A stretch of 64,000 nt of DNA, from positions 27,790 through 91,789 of the forward strand of contig CAYVTI010000003.1 of the NCBI GenBank assembly GCA_964454545.1, written 5' to 3'. The notes under the pieces were generated by a model. It saw only the letters and a program-made list of their open reading frames with translations, was not told where the DNA came from and did no database searches. Source of the DNA: JABCZZ01 sp964454545. GTDB taxonomy: Bacteria > Pseudomonadota > Alphaproteobacteria > Rickettsiales > JABCZZ01. The position numbers were made by a program, and so were the translations under genes. Each line of letters starts with the position of its first letter. The stretch's first letter is position 1. Shown here piece by piece: positions 42,146-49,801 of the stretch.

Positions 42146-42397
42146 TCAGCTTACTCTTTTCTGCTCCCCTTTGCTGAGCGACCAGACCATCAGGATAAGC
42201 CATCCTATGCCTGTCCAGCCAAACAGGATGGTGAGAATGAGAATTTCTATGAAGTTAGGATTCCTGCGATAATAGGCGATGAATACGGGGATGAATACGA
42301 CAAAACCTCCCAAGATGCCCATGAACATCAGAAGGAAGGGATTAATGTTGAACATCCAGAGGTAATAATGGTTAAAATAGGAATTATCGGCTGGCAT
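42146..42397 (-). CDS. Superinfection-immunity-like small membrane protein
   Basis: 83 residues with two membrane helices: LLMFMGILGGFVVFIPVFIAYY and FIEILILTILFGWTGIGWL, followed by a short charged tail. The second helix with FGWTGIGWLIxxVWSL is the signature of the T4 Imm-like superinfection immunity family (Pfam Imm_superinfect), which in phage T4 blocks DNA injection by related phage. Chromosomal copies are common and mostly uncharacterised, so a defence role is only a possibility. Confidence 0.8.
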   Translation of the reverse strand: MPADNSYFNHYYLWMFNINPFLLMFMGILGGFVVFIPVFIAYYRRNPNFIEILILTILFGWTGIGWLILMVWSLSKGEQKRVS

Positions 42398-42457
42398 GAT
42401 GTTTCCTTATCTGCCGGTTGGCAAGCTCCGGGGAATGCAACCTGAGGAGATTAATTT

Positions 42458-42637
42458 TCATCTCTCTTCCAGGTATTCATAAATCGTTATTTCTTCCTTC
42501 CCCGCTGGGCTATACCTGTTTTTCCCGAACAGGAATAAATGCTTGTTGCGATGGTCGTCATATACCTGCTGCGCGAATATCCCGTCGTGCCGCAGGTATA
42601 TAATCCCATAGTGCGCAAATGCCTTATGCAGCGACAC
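42458..42637 (-). CDS. Small hypothetical protein downstream of the DUF892 gene
   Basis: GTG 42637 follows GAGGAGG by five to six bases inside the end of the DUF892 gene, overlapping its stop. The 59-residue product (VSLHKAFAHYGIIYLRHDGI...) is charged, rich in His, Tyr and Arg, and has no membrane segment. An ATG at 42652 in the same frame lies within the Shine-Dalgarno sequence itself and is less likely. The strong ribosome site argues for translation; no family was recognised. Confidence 0.45.
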   Translation of the reverse strand: MSLHKAFAHYGIIYLRHDGIFAQQVYDDHRNKHLFLFGKNRYSPAGKEEITIYEYLEER

Positions 42638-43127
42638 GCAGCGCCTCCTCATTTACATCCGTTATGGCGATGCGGTTGAGCTTCTGATCGGCGGTTTTTT
42701 CTTCGGCAAGGGTTTCCTGCAGAAGCTTTACGGCATCCCGGAATCCGAGTTTCTTGGCCATCTCCACCAGGCAGCCATAGGTGGCTATCTCAAAATGTTC
42801 CACCTGCTGGCCGCTTACGATCAGCGTGACATCGCGGACGGGGCCTTCCTCGATCTGCGTCGCCACCTTATTGCCTTCTTCAATAAGTCCCTCCATGGCC
42901 TCGCAGGTAAGTTTCTCAAGCTTTACCTTGAGGTTCTCAGCGATGCGTTCAATGCGATCGACCTGGCCTTCCGTTTCCTCCGCGTGGGTTTTAAGCTCGT
43001 CCGCAAGCTGGGGATTGGATGCTATTTTAGCCATTTTCGGCAATGCTTTTGCTAACTGCTTCTCGCCGTTATGGATACTTGCAAGCTGGTGAAAGAATGC
43101 TTCTTCCAATGTCGTAATTTTCTTCAT
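42624..43127 (-). CDS. DUF892 ferritin-like stress protein (YciE/YciF)
   Basis: 167 residues of the ferritin-like DUF892 family. The four-helix pattern starts with EEAFFHQLASIHNGEKQLAKALPKM; the di-iron-type Glu and His positions recur in helices 2-4, including QQVEHFEIATYGCLVEMAKK. Escherichia coli YciF is induced by osmotic and other stresses. A clear GGAGA ribosome site lies upstream. It borders the stress gene cluster at 43-52 kb. Confidence 0.93.
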   Translation of the reverse strand: MKKITTLEEAFFHQLASIHNGEKQLAKALPKMAKIASNPQLADELKTHAEETEGQVDRIERIAENLKVKLEKLTCEAMEGLIEEGNKVATQIEEGPVRDVTLIVSGQQVEHFEIATYGCLVEMAKKLGFRDAVKLLQETLAEEKTADQKLNRIAITDVNEEALRVAA

Positions 43128-43200
43128 TTTATGTCTCCTTCCGTAAATGGTTGCTGGAATAATTCCGCATGAAATCCGGTAAAAAATAATGAGTTTGAAC

Positions 43201-43217
43201 GGATGTGAACGGAATCG
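43201..43217. repeat. Possible attachment-site repeat (copy of tRNA-Ala 3' segment)
   Basis: GGATGTGAACGGAATCG here versus GGAGGTGAACGGAATCG in the tRNA-Ala gene (51883-51899): 16 of 17 identical, 13 consecutive. Both are in direct orientation, and the tRNA's 3' end points towards this copy. This is the geometry left by site-specific integration into a tRNA gene. No integrase gene remains in between, so it is only suggestive. Confidence 0.4.
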
Positions 43218-43381
43218 CGGTTAAATCTAACACCCTGGCGTAGCGTCCCGCGCAACACGTTACACATTTCCTACCGCGCTTCAGCCGGACTGCGCGGGAA
43301 AACACTACACCGATTTATAATGGCTAGTGTGCCTGACCATATTTGGCGTGCATAAAGGCGCATTTCATCCTGAAGAGGGCA

Positions 43382-43405
43382 CTCCAGGGAGAAATCTCCC
43401 TGGAG
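43382..43405 (-). terminator. Hairpin after the Gly/Tyr-rich gene
   Basis: Perfect inverted repeat CTCCAGGG / CCCTGGAG, extendable inward to 11 bp around AA. It starts 19 bases after the stop of the minus-strand Gly/Tyr-rich gene. No T-run follows, so termination would be imperfect or the hairpin may protect the mRNA 3' end. Confidence 0.5.
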
Positions 43406-43423
43406 CTTGGGGTTAATCGGTGG

Positions 43424-44011
43424 TTACCATCCGTAATCTTCATTGTAGTCGCGGCTGGAATCACCATAGCCAGGGTTGTCTCCACGATTCGATCCTGAAG
43501 AGCGGTAATCATTGTAATTCTGATTGCTGCCATAGCCCTGGTAGGAGCCTCCACCCTGATAAGAACCTCCTCTGTATCCGCCAGAACTGCCGTAATATCC
43601 ACTGCCGGAACGGCCATAGCCACCCTGATAGGAACCTCCGCCGTAACCGCCATAGCCGCGGCTTGAACCGCTGCCGCCGTACCCTCCGCCGGAGCGGCCA
43701 TAGCCGGGGTTTCCTCTGTATCCGCCAGAACTGCCGTAATATCCACCGCCGGGGCGGCCATAGCCACCCTGATAGGAACCTCCGCCATAACCGCCGGAAC
43801 TCCCATAGCCCTGATTGTAACCTGACACACCATAAGGTGATCGGTAATTGTCATTGCTCATGGTAGATCCTCCACCGTATCCATATCCGCTGCCACGGTA
43901 GGATCTGTTATCGCTCCCGTAACCGCCTCCATACTGACCTGAACGGTAATTATCGCCATAATCAGTGTCATAATCGTTGTAATTCGATCTGTATGTTGAT
44001 GCTCTTGCCAT
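43424..44011 (-). CDS. Gly/Tyr/Ser-rich low-complexity protein
   Basis: 195 residues made almost wholly of Gly, Tyr, Ser, Arg, Asn and Gln, with no hydrophobic segment. The N-terminal 30 residues are acidic and polar (ARASTYRSNYNDYDTDYGDN). Then come two related blocks of about 40 residues containing YGGGSYQGGYGR and GYYGSSGGYRG, and a polar tail ending in NEDYGW. Translation is supported by GAGGAG eight bases before the ATG. The repeated blocks are also visible as DNA repeats (about 43556-43650 and 43700-43790). The composition resembles prion-like or condensate-forming domains. It has no recognised fold and sits in the stress cluster. Confidence 0.8.
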   Translation of the reverse strand: MARASTYRSNYNDYDTDYGDNYRSGQYGGGYGSDNRSYRGSGYGYGGGSTMSNDNYRSPYGVSGYNQGYGSSGGYGGGSYQGGYGRPGGGYYGSSGGYRGNPGYGRSGGGYGGSGSSRGYGGYGGGSYQGGYGRSGSGYYGSSGGYRGGSYQGGGSYQGYGSNQNYNDYRSSGSNRGDNPGYGDSSRDYNEDYGW

Positions 44012-44280
44012 ATCTATATCTCCTCATTGTGTTAATTGGTTAAGTGTAAGAAAATCGGATTATGAAATGTAATGGCTTCATTCATGCCCTAATGCGCTTA
44101 AGATAATTAGGAGTTATGGAAGGTACATTCCAAGCCATGTCACGCATTGGTAACAGGCCGAAAATAAAATTTCGATTATGATTCTTCCCTCAGAATTAAG
44201 GGATTCCCTGCTTGTCCCGCTTTCAGGTTTTTTCTGATCGACTCAAGACTGACCAGTCCTGTCCGGACACACGGCCTGGA

Positions 44281-45126
44281 TTATAAGCAGCTGTAGTAGA
44301 ATTTGTTATTGAGCACCTGTGGCAGGACAAGAGTGCTGAATTTCATGCCGAGGGACATCTTGCACAACGTCGCGCGTTGCGTAGTGCTGTTGACATATTT
44401 TTTGTTGTACTCAATGTTAAGAACCGGTTTGCCGGCGGTGATAAACGGTGTTATCTTGCTGCACTCATCGTAGCGGAAACATTGCTCGTTCACAGCGAAA
44501 TCAAAGAGGCTCACAAGGCTCTTAATCTGATCGACATTGTTTTTGAGGCCCACAGCCAATCCCCTTTTATGCGCTTCATCCGCGAGAAAGCGGTCATAGT
44601 CAACCTGATCGGCGGCGGTAAGCGGGAGTCCGGTTTTATTGGAATATCCGTCCACGTTATCCGGATCCACGCCGTCACATCCGTTCTGTTTCGCCAGGTC
44701 CATCCGCGCCTGCATGACGGTGCGCACGTTCTGCGAACGTATATCCAGCCATTTCTCGCCCGGCCATCCGCTCATGCTTTTCCCCATATCGGAAGGAAGG
44801 AATTTACCGAAATCCGGCCGCCAGTTTTCTGATGATCCTGCCGAGAAATAACATATTACATGCTTCCCGTGCGCATGAAGCTGCCGGATGGTTGTGACCG
44901 GCGTGTCGAATAAATCATAATCGTATAAGTCGGCTGAATAATCAGGGGACAACTTGCCCTGCAATTGTATCTGCCATTTTATCTTTACAGGAGGCTTGTA
45001 CCAAGTGACCAAGGTTCCGGTATCGTTTATCACGTCTCCTGAGCCGGAGGATGAAATAAAACTGAACATGCACATCAGCAGGGCAGCGCAAAAAAGCCTG
45101 AAAGGTATCTTGCCTAAAACAGTCAT
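44281..45126 (-). CDS. Secreted GH114 endo-alpha-1,4-polygalactosaminidase
   Basis: 281 residues: signal peptide (LFCAALLMCMFSFIS), then a TIM-barrel typical of GH114. Visible landmarks are TLVTWYKPPVKIKWQIQLQG, DLYDYDLFDTPVTTI, HVICYFSAGSSENWRPD, NGCDGVDPDNVDGYSNKTG (with the likely catalytic Asp) and FDFAVNEQCFRYDEC. GH114 enzymes cleave alpha-1,4-linked galactosamine polymers; fungal Ega3 also acts on Pel. The Pel locus lies 16 kb away, and its PelA lacks the equivalent hydrolase domain. It is alone on its strand, between the low-complexity protein and cbpM. Confidence 0.9.
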   Translation of the reverse strand: MTVLGKIPFRLFCAALLMCMFSFISSSGSGDVINDTGTLVTWYKPPVKIKWQIQLQGKLSPDYSADLYDYDLFDTPVTTIRQLHAHGKHVICYFSAGSSENWRPDFGKFLPSDMGKSMSGWPGEKWLDIRSQNVRTVMQARMDLAKQNGCDGVDPDNVDGYSNKTGLPLTAADQVDYDRFLADEAHKRGLAVGLKNNVDQIKSLVSLFDFAVNEQCFRYDECSKITPFITAGKPVLNIEYNKKYVNSTTQRATLCKMSLGMKFSTLVLPQVLNNKFYYSCL

Positions 45127-45254
45127 AACAAGTTCAATAAAGGAAAAAAGTGAATTTTTAAGGGATCGGCGCTTTTATAAGCAAGGATGAATCTTCATCG
45201 CCAGCGCAGGATGGATTTCTCTTCATAAAATGTCAAGCAGGTTAATAAATTCAG

Positions 45255-45596
45255 TCAGAATTCGTCATTCCCCGTTTTGCCGAGTATAGTGAATATTTTT
45301 TCCTGGATATTACGGGGCTGGTGATTGATGGCTTTTCTCAGCCTGCGGATTTTCTCGCGGTGGCTGTATACCTGATCGAGAAGCGACAGGACGATATCCA
45401 TCGCTTCTTCGCTCACCATCATGTCCCTGCGCAGGTTGTGCACCAACCGCACCCTGGCGACGTCAATCTCTTCGAAATGCCAGACCTTATGCTTCGTGAC
45501 AGGTTTTATCCACGCGTGCTCGATATAGTTTTCCAGCGTCACGCGGTCGATCGTATTATTCAGCCTTTCTATGACCTCATTAATAGTAAGCATCAT
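45255..45596 (-). CDS. cbpM: Chaperone modulator CbpM
   Basis: 113 residues of the MerR-like CbpM family (LTINEVIERLNNTIDRVTLENYIEHAWIKP, then VRLVHNLRRDMMVSEEAMDIVLSLLDQV). CbpM binds the J-domain of CbpA and inhibits its co-chaperone and DNA-binding activities. It overlaps cbpA by four bases (ATGA), the usual cbpA-cbpM pairing. Confidence 0.93.
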   Translation of the reverse strand: MMLTINEVIERLNNTIDRVTLENYIEHAWIKPVTKHKVWHFEEIDVARVRLVHNLRRDMMVSEEAMDIVLSLLDQVYSHREKIRRLRKAINHQPRNIQEKIFTILGKTGNDEF

Positions 45597-46498
45597 GCCT
45601 TCTCCATATGGCTGCGCGGGTTATAGGAGTGGTGCGCCGACCAGGTTTTGATCGCGTCCTCCAGCCCGGCGTCTATTTTAGGCGGCATGGCTATCTTAAG
45701 TGTTACGTACTGGTCTCCGCCTTTGATGCCCTTACCCTTGATGCGCAGCGTGTTTCCACTGCTCCCGCCTTTCGGGACTTTTACTCCCACCGGGCCGTGT
45801 ATGGTTGGAACCTGCACTTTGCTGCCCAGGATGCTCTCATGGAAGCCTATGGGGACTTCAACATATATGTCCCTTTCTTTGCGGGTAAAGAACTTATGCG
45901 GGTGAATATGCACCTGGACATAGGCATCGCCGCCCGCTCTTGCTCCCTGGCCCTTGAGGCGGAGCTGCTGGCCTTCCTCGATGCCTTCCGGTATGGTGAT
46001 ATCAAGCGTGCGGCCGTCCGGCATGGTGACGCGCTTGCTGCCGCCTCTGGCCGCATCAAGGAAATCGATATCGATAGTATAATGAGAGTGAGCCGCTTGC
46101 TGTTGCCGGTGCGTCCTGCCTCCGGTTCTTCCCATACCCCCCATGCCAAAAAATGATCCGAAAATATCTTCCATGTTTAGATCTTCAAAATGTTCTCCGC
46201 CGCCCGTGCTGTGGTAATACCGGTTTCCCTGATTTCCCTGCGCATAATCGCGGTAGAACTGCTGCTGGCGCGGCTGACCTTCCATGTCGATCTCGCCCCG
46301 GTCATAGGCCGCGCGTTTATTTTTATCGGAAAGCAGATCGTAGGCGGCGCTGATTTCCTTGAATTTCTTATCCGTTTCCTTCTGATCCGGATTGAGATCC
46401 GGATGATATTTTTTGGCAAGCTTGCGGTAGGCGGACTTGATATCCGCTTCGCTGGCACCCTTGCTTACCCCCAGTATTTCATATGGATTTCGCGGCAT
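45593..46498 (-). CDS. cbpA: DnaJ-type co-chaperone CbpA
   Basis: 301 residues. The J-domain occupies residues 5-70 with the HPD motif in KKYHPDLNPDQ. A Gly-rich linker (GSFFGMGGMGRTGGRTHRQQ) follows, then two DnaJ C-terminal peptide-binding domains (DIDFLDAARGGSKRVTMPDG, GFHESILGSKVQVPTIHGP). There is no zinc-finger domain, which separates it from DnaJ. It stimulates DnaK and binds curved DNA in stationary phase. It is co-transcribed with cbpM. Confidence 0.95.
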   Translation of the reverse strand: MPRNPYEILGVSKGASEADIKSAYRKLAKKYHPDLNPDQKETDKKFKEISAAYDLLSDKNKRAAYDRGEIDMEGQPRQQQFYRDYAQGNQGNRYYHSTGGGEHFEDLNMEDIFGSFFGMGGMGRTGGRTHRQQQAAHSHYTIDIDFLDAARGGSKRVTMPDGRTLDITIPEGIEEGQQLRLKGQGARAGGDAYVQVHIHPHKFFTRKERDIYVEVPIGFHESILGSKVQVPTIHGPVGVKVPKGGSSGNTLRIKGKGIKGGDQYVTLKIAMPPKIDAGLEDAIKTWSAHHSYNPRSHMEKA

Positions 46499-46512
46499 AA
46501 TGGCTTCGTTAT

Positions 46513-46869
46513 TTAGGCTCTGTTATGTTTTTTATCCATTAGGCTTTTAGCAACACGCGTGGTTTCCCTGGCAATCATCCGCTGCTCGCGGGCCTGCGTC
46601 GCCAGAACGCGAATTTTAGAGTTCGCCTGCCGGATTTGCGGCGCTTCATAAGCGGTCAATTCTACCTGCGCATTTTTATTCCCGTCAAGGTAAAGTCCCA
46701 GGAATTCAAATCCATCGCATATACGCTTGCGTACCAGCGCCGAGTTTCCCCCGATGCCGCCGGTAAAGGCGATGGCACCCTCAATCTTTTCCATGGAAAG
46801 GCCGTTTTCCGTTGCCTTTACTTCGGCAAGCAATCCGGTTAACGGCACATTCCAGAAAGCAGCGCTCAA
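46513..46869 (-). pseudogene. ackA: C-terminal remnant of acetate kinase
   Basis: The 118-codon frame aligns with only the last quarter of acetate kinase: GAIAFTGGIGGNSALVRKRI corresponds to the ADENOSINE-loop region (normally FTGGIGENS), followed by GFEFLGLYLDGNKN and the end region IRVLATQAREQRMIARET. The N-terminal 280 or so residues with the substrate- and Mg-binding sites are absent; the HdeD gene takes that place. A TTG start overlapping the hdeD stop (TTGA) could still allow translation, so a short expressed domain is not excluded. Acetate kinase often clusters with usp, adh and hdeD genes in proteobacteria, so this is probably a decayed member of that cluster. Confidence 0.72.
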
Positions 46870-47435
46870 GAAGCAACTCTCCAGACCAGCATCAGCAGCG
46901 AAATGCCGTAAAGCAGCAGGTTGGCGGCTATGACCCAGCCCAGATATAGTATGTCAAAAGCCGGAAAGCCAATCCATAACAGCGCCGCAAGAAGAAGAGT
47001 AATGGATCCAGCGAACATCATCCAGCCCCAGTTCTGCAGCGGGCGGAACTGGAAAGCGAGAAAGATTTCAAATATCCCTTCCAGCGTCATGAAGATGGCA
47101 AGCAGCGTCACAAATGCGAGCAGTACCGGAAGCGGCTTCCATAAAATGATTGTTCCTATGGCTACGGATAGCACGGCAGACAGCATTGACCACCAATGCA
47201 TCCTGGAGCGGATGGTAAGCACAAGCTGGAAGAGCCCGGTAAGCAGCAAAATCGCTCCCAACAGCAGTTCTGCATTGAGCGCGGTGGCTCCCGGTATGGC
47301 TGCTGCCAGGACGCCGCCTATCAGGAATATAATTCCCTGAAAAATGTATTTTCCCTTATGCTGGCGGATCTCTTCCTCAAGGCGCGTGCCGAGATCTCCC
47401 ATATTCACTGTCATCGCTGTTCTGGTAAATAGCAT
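46866..47435 (-). CDS. HdeD family acid-resistance membrane protein
   Basis: 189 residues with six membrane helices arranged as three pairs (GKYIFQGIIFLIGGVLAAAIP, ALNAELLLGAILLLTGLFQL, SAVLSVAIGTIILWKPLPVL, and so on), matching HdeD/DUF308. In Escherichia coli, HdeD helps acid resistance at high cell density. It is the upstream neighbour of the ackA remnant, overlapping its possible start, and follows the alcohol dehydrogenase gene in the same direction. Confidence 0.92.
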   Translation of the reverse strand: MLFTRTAMTVNMGDLGTRLEEEIRQHKGKYIFQGIIFLIGGVLAAAIPGATALNAELLLGAILLLTGLFQLVLTIRSRMHWWSMLSAVLSVAIGTIILWKPLPVLLAFVTLLAIFMTLEGIFEIFLAFQFRPLQNWGWMMFAGSITLLLAALLWIGFPAFDILYLGWVIAANLLLYGISLLMLVWRVAS

Positions 47436-47518
47436 AACTTTTTCTCCTTATGTAGGGTTGCCGAGTTTATCAAGCTGCTTGTTTTATTTCAAGTTTTCCG
47501 GTTCCGGGTAGCGCATGT

Positions 47519-48553
47519 TCATGGAATCCTCAAGACCTTTGCCCCTTTGATATGTTTCAGCTTCAAGTCCACAAAGGCGTGGTTCGCATCCTTCAGATCA
47601 TATTCTTCTATTGCCGGCCTGAGCGGGATTTGGGCCGCGATGCGCAGGAACTCGCTCACGTCAAAGCGCGTGACATTGGCGACGCTTTTTATTTCCTTTT
47701 CGAGCCACAGGTGCGATGGATAATCAAGCCGCATGAGCGCTTCCTTGTCCCTTTCCTCCTTGCGGATGGCATTAACGACCAGCCTCCCGCCCGGGACGAG
47801 ATTGTCCATAGCCATCACGACAGGCATCCATGCGGGGGTGGTATCTATGATGGCATGGAGTTTCTCAGGGGAATGTTCCGAAGTATCTCCTGTCCAGGTT
47901 GCGCCAAGCTCATGGGCGAAATTACGCTCCTCTTCGCTGCGCGCAAACGCATAAATGCGCGTTGCAGGATAGATATGCCGCGCAAGTTTCAACACCAGGT
48001 GCGCCGATGCGCCAAATCCGGTCAATCCAAGATTTTGTCCGTCCGTTATATTGCAGAGGCGGAGCGATCTGAAGCCGATGGCGCCCGCGCATAGTAAGGG
48101 AGCGGCTTCGGCATCAGTGAAAACGCCGGGGATGCTATAGGCAAATGCCGCGGGTACGGTCATGAGTTCAGCATATCCGCCCGGTGCGTCGCGCCCGGTG
48201 GCACGGAAAAACGGACAGAGGTTCTCTTCGCCTCTCGTGCAATAGCCGCATTGCCCGCATGCGGAGTTGATCCATGCGACCCCGACCCTGTCTCCCATCC
48301 GGAATGCCTGCGTTCCTTTTCCCAAGCCTGCGACCCTGCCTATCACCTGATGGCCAAGAATTACAGGCAGGCGGGGAGGGGGCAGGCGGCCTTCGATCTC
48401 GTCCATATCCGTGTGGCATATCCCGCACGCGCTGACCCGGATGAGGATTTCGCCGTCCCCGGGCACGGGATCGGGATACTCGGAAAATTCAAGCGGATCG
48501 CTGTTACTTTTTATAGGACCCAGGGTATTTAATAACATGGCATGCATGACCAT
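47519..48553 (-). CDS. Zinc-dependent alcohol dehydrogenase
   Basis: 344 residues of the medium-chain ADH family. Catalytic zinc ligands lie in CGICHTDMDEIEG and LPVILGHQVIGRV, the structural zinc site is CGQCGYCTRGEENLC, and the NAD-binding loop is LTGFGASAHLVLKLA. It interconverts alcohols and aldehydes, typically ethanol/acetaldehyde during fermentation. It is divergent from the usp gene; the FNR-type box at 48651-48664 lies between them, about 100 bases from this start. Confidence 0.95.
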   Translation of the reverse strand: MVMHAMLLNTLGPIKSNSDPLEFSEYPDPVPGDGEILIRVSACGICHTDMDEIEGRLPPPRLPVILGHQVIGRVAGLGKGTQAFRMGDRVGVAWINSACGQCGYCTRGEENLCPFFRATGRDAPGGYAELMTVPAAFAYSIPGVFTDAEAAPLLCAGAIGFRSLRLCNITDGQNLGLTGFGASAHLVLKLARHIYPATRIYAFARSEEERNFAHELGATWTGDTSEHSPEKLHAIIDTTPAWMPVVMAMDNLVPGGRLVVNAIRKEERDKEALMRLDYPSHLWLEKEIKSVANVTRFDVSEFLRIAAQIPLRPAIEEYDLKDANHAFVDLKLKHIKGAKVLRIP

Positions 48554-48650
48554 TCTTTCGCAATAAATGTCTTACCTTAAGCGGTTATCTTCAAAGAGAG
48601 ATAAGTTTTCCAGAGCATTCCGATCAAAGCATATCAAGCTTTACCCTTCC

Positions 48651-48664
48651 TTGATCGCGGTCAA
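48651..48664. promoter_or_regulatory. FNR/FixK/Anr-type box
   Basis: TTGATCGCGGTCAA matches the FNR-family consensus TTGAT-N4-ATCAA at nine of ten defined positions; the same GGTCAA half-site is common in FixK/Anr targets. It lies 55 bases ahead of the usp start and about 98 bases ahead of the divergent adh start. Both gene types are known members of low-oxygen regulons, so control by an oxygen-sensing Crp/FNR regulator is inferred. The regulator gene is not in the window. Confidence 0.65.
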
Positions 48665-48718
48665 ATCCAACACCGCATGCCAGAGCTAAAATAGAAAAAA
48701 TATCCAGGAGAATAATTT

Positions 48719-49585
48719 ATGAGCATCAAATCCATACTTTATATATTCGGCGGCGCGGAAAGCGAATTATACGCATTGAATACCGCGCTTACGGTAGCGA
48801 AACATTACACGGCGCAACTGCGTATTCTTCACGCCACGCAGGAAGTCACGCCTCATATGGAGAGAATCGTGGCCCATGCCGGAACCATTACGGCTATGGA
48901 AGATGATAACAGGGATAGGTTGAGAAGAGCGAAGGAATATAGCGCGCGTTACGCGGCGCTGCATGATGTGGCGCTTAATGCCGGGGAAGTTCCTCCGCAT
49001 AGCGCTTCCGCCCTGTTTGTCCACAGGACGGGCATATTCGAGGATATCATCGCGAAGGAAGGCCGCATGAGCGATCTGATTATCACCGGCCACCGCCGTG
49101 GAGATCCCAATGTGCTTAATGATTCGGCCATTACCGCTTCCCTCTTTAACACGGGGCGGCCTGTACTGCTCGTGCCAAGGCTGCAAGGCGTTCTGCCGAG
49201 GGAGTGGCGGGGCGGAACCGTTACCATCGCGTGGAACGGCAGCCTTGAAGCCGCAAGCGCCCTCTATGACGCCATGCCCTTTCTTGAGGAGGCAGGAAAA
49301 GTGCATGTCCTGGTCGTACGCGCGCACGAAGAAAAACACCGGGTGACGGACGAGAAGGCGGTGATGGAATATCTGGGCGCGCACGGAATATCATCGGATA
49401 CCATACTGATTGACCGGGAACGGCACAGCATAGCGGAGGCTTTGCTTATGAAAGCCGGGCAGCTGGGCGCCGATATACTGGTCATGGGCGCCTACGGCCA
49501 TGCGCGGTTCAGCGAGATGATCCTGGGAGGCGTTACCTGCCATATGCTGGAGAGCGCCGACATTCCCTTGCTGTTGTCCCATTAA
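48719..49585 (+). CDS. Tandem universal stress protein
   Basis: 288 residues with two UspA domains. The second ends with the nucleotide-binding signature GAYGHARFSEMILGGVTCHM (G-x2-G-x9-G(S/T)-like), while the first has a weaker counterpart (ITGHRRGDPN). Two-domain Usps are often induced by low oxygen. A GGAG ribosome site lies at about 48707-48710. The gene is preceded by an FNR-type box and followed by a small remnant frame. Confidence 0.92.
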   Translation: MSIKSILYIFGGAESELYALNTALTVAKHYTAQLRILHATQEVTPHMERIVAHAGTITAMEDDNRDRLRRAKEYSARYAALHDVALNAGEVPPHSASALFVHRTGIFEDIIAKEGRMSDLIITGHRRGDPNVLNDSAITASLFNTGRPVLLVPRLQGVLPREWRGGTVTIAWNGSLEAASALYDAMPFLEEAGKVHVLVVRAHEEKHRVTDEKAVMEYLGAHGISSDTILIDRERHSIAEALLMKAGQLGADILVMGAYGHARFSEMILGGVTCHMLESADIPLLLSH

Positions 49586-49598
49586 GGAAAACTGGCGT

Positions 49599-49745
49599 AT
49601 GAATCCGGAAGATACGAAATTCATTACCTGGATCCTGGTGGCCAATGACAAACAGGTGAAGATCTATACGCGCGGGATGCGCGGAAGGCATCCCGCTTTT
49701 ATAATCCATCGGCAAAACAGGATCTGGTGCAGGTCGCCCAAGTGA
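49599..49745 (+). pseudogene. Short remnant resembling a host-attachment family protein
   Basis: A 48-codon frame 13 bases after the usp stop. Its start (TKFITWILVANDKQVKIYTR) resembles the N-terminus of the host attachment protein family (TWILVADxxRARIF), which often neighbours usp genes. After that the reading ends at a TGA and no continuation with family features is seen in the other frames before the histidine kinase gene. It is probably a truncated copy; an expressed micro-protein cannot be excluded. Confidence 0.45.
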
Positions 49746-49801
49746 TCTGCAATGATTCAAAAAGCGATAAGGCAAAGGAGAATTTTCCATTCCGTGGAAT
49801 A

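Larger units (their letters stand above)
43128..43423. other. Intergenic region with tRNA-like direct repeat and hairpin
   Basis: No gene supported. It contains GGATGTGAACGGAATCG (43201-43217), which matches 16 of 17 positions of the tRNA-Ala 3' arm region at 51883-51899 in the same orientation. It also contains the hairpin CTCCAGGG-AGAAATCT-CCCTGGAG (43382-43405) just downstream of the Gly/Tyr-rich gene on the minus strand. Confidence 0.55.

Noticed and set aside
43550..43800. Repeated DNA blocks that at first look like a CRISPR-type array
   Set aside because: The repeats are coding, imperfect and encode the Gly/Tyr-rich blocks; there are no regular spacers or cas genes.
43324..43854. Ala/Val/Thr-rich 176-codon frame on the same strand as the Gly/Tyr-rich gene
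   Set aside because: It is the shifted reading of the same repetitive DNA; it lacks the GAGGAG start that supports the Gly/Tyr-rich frame.
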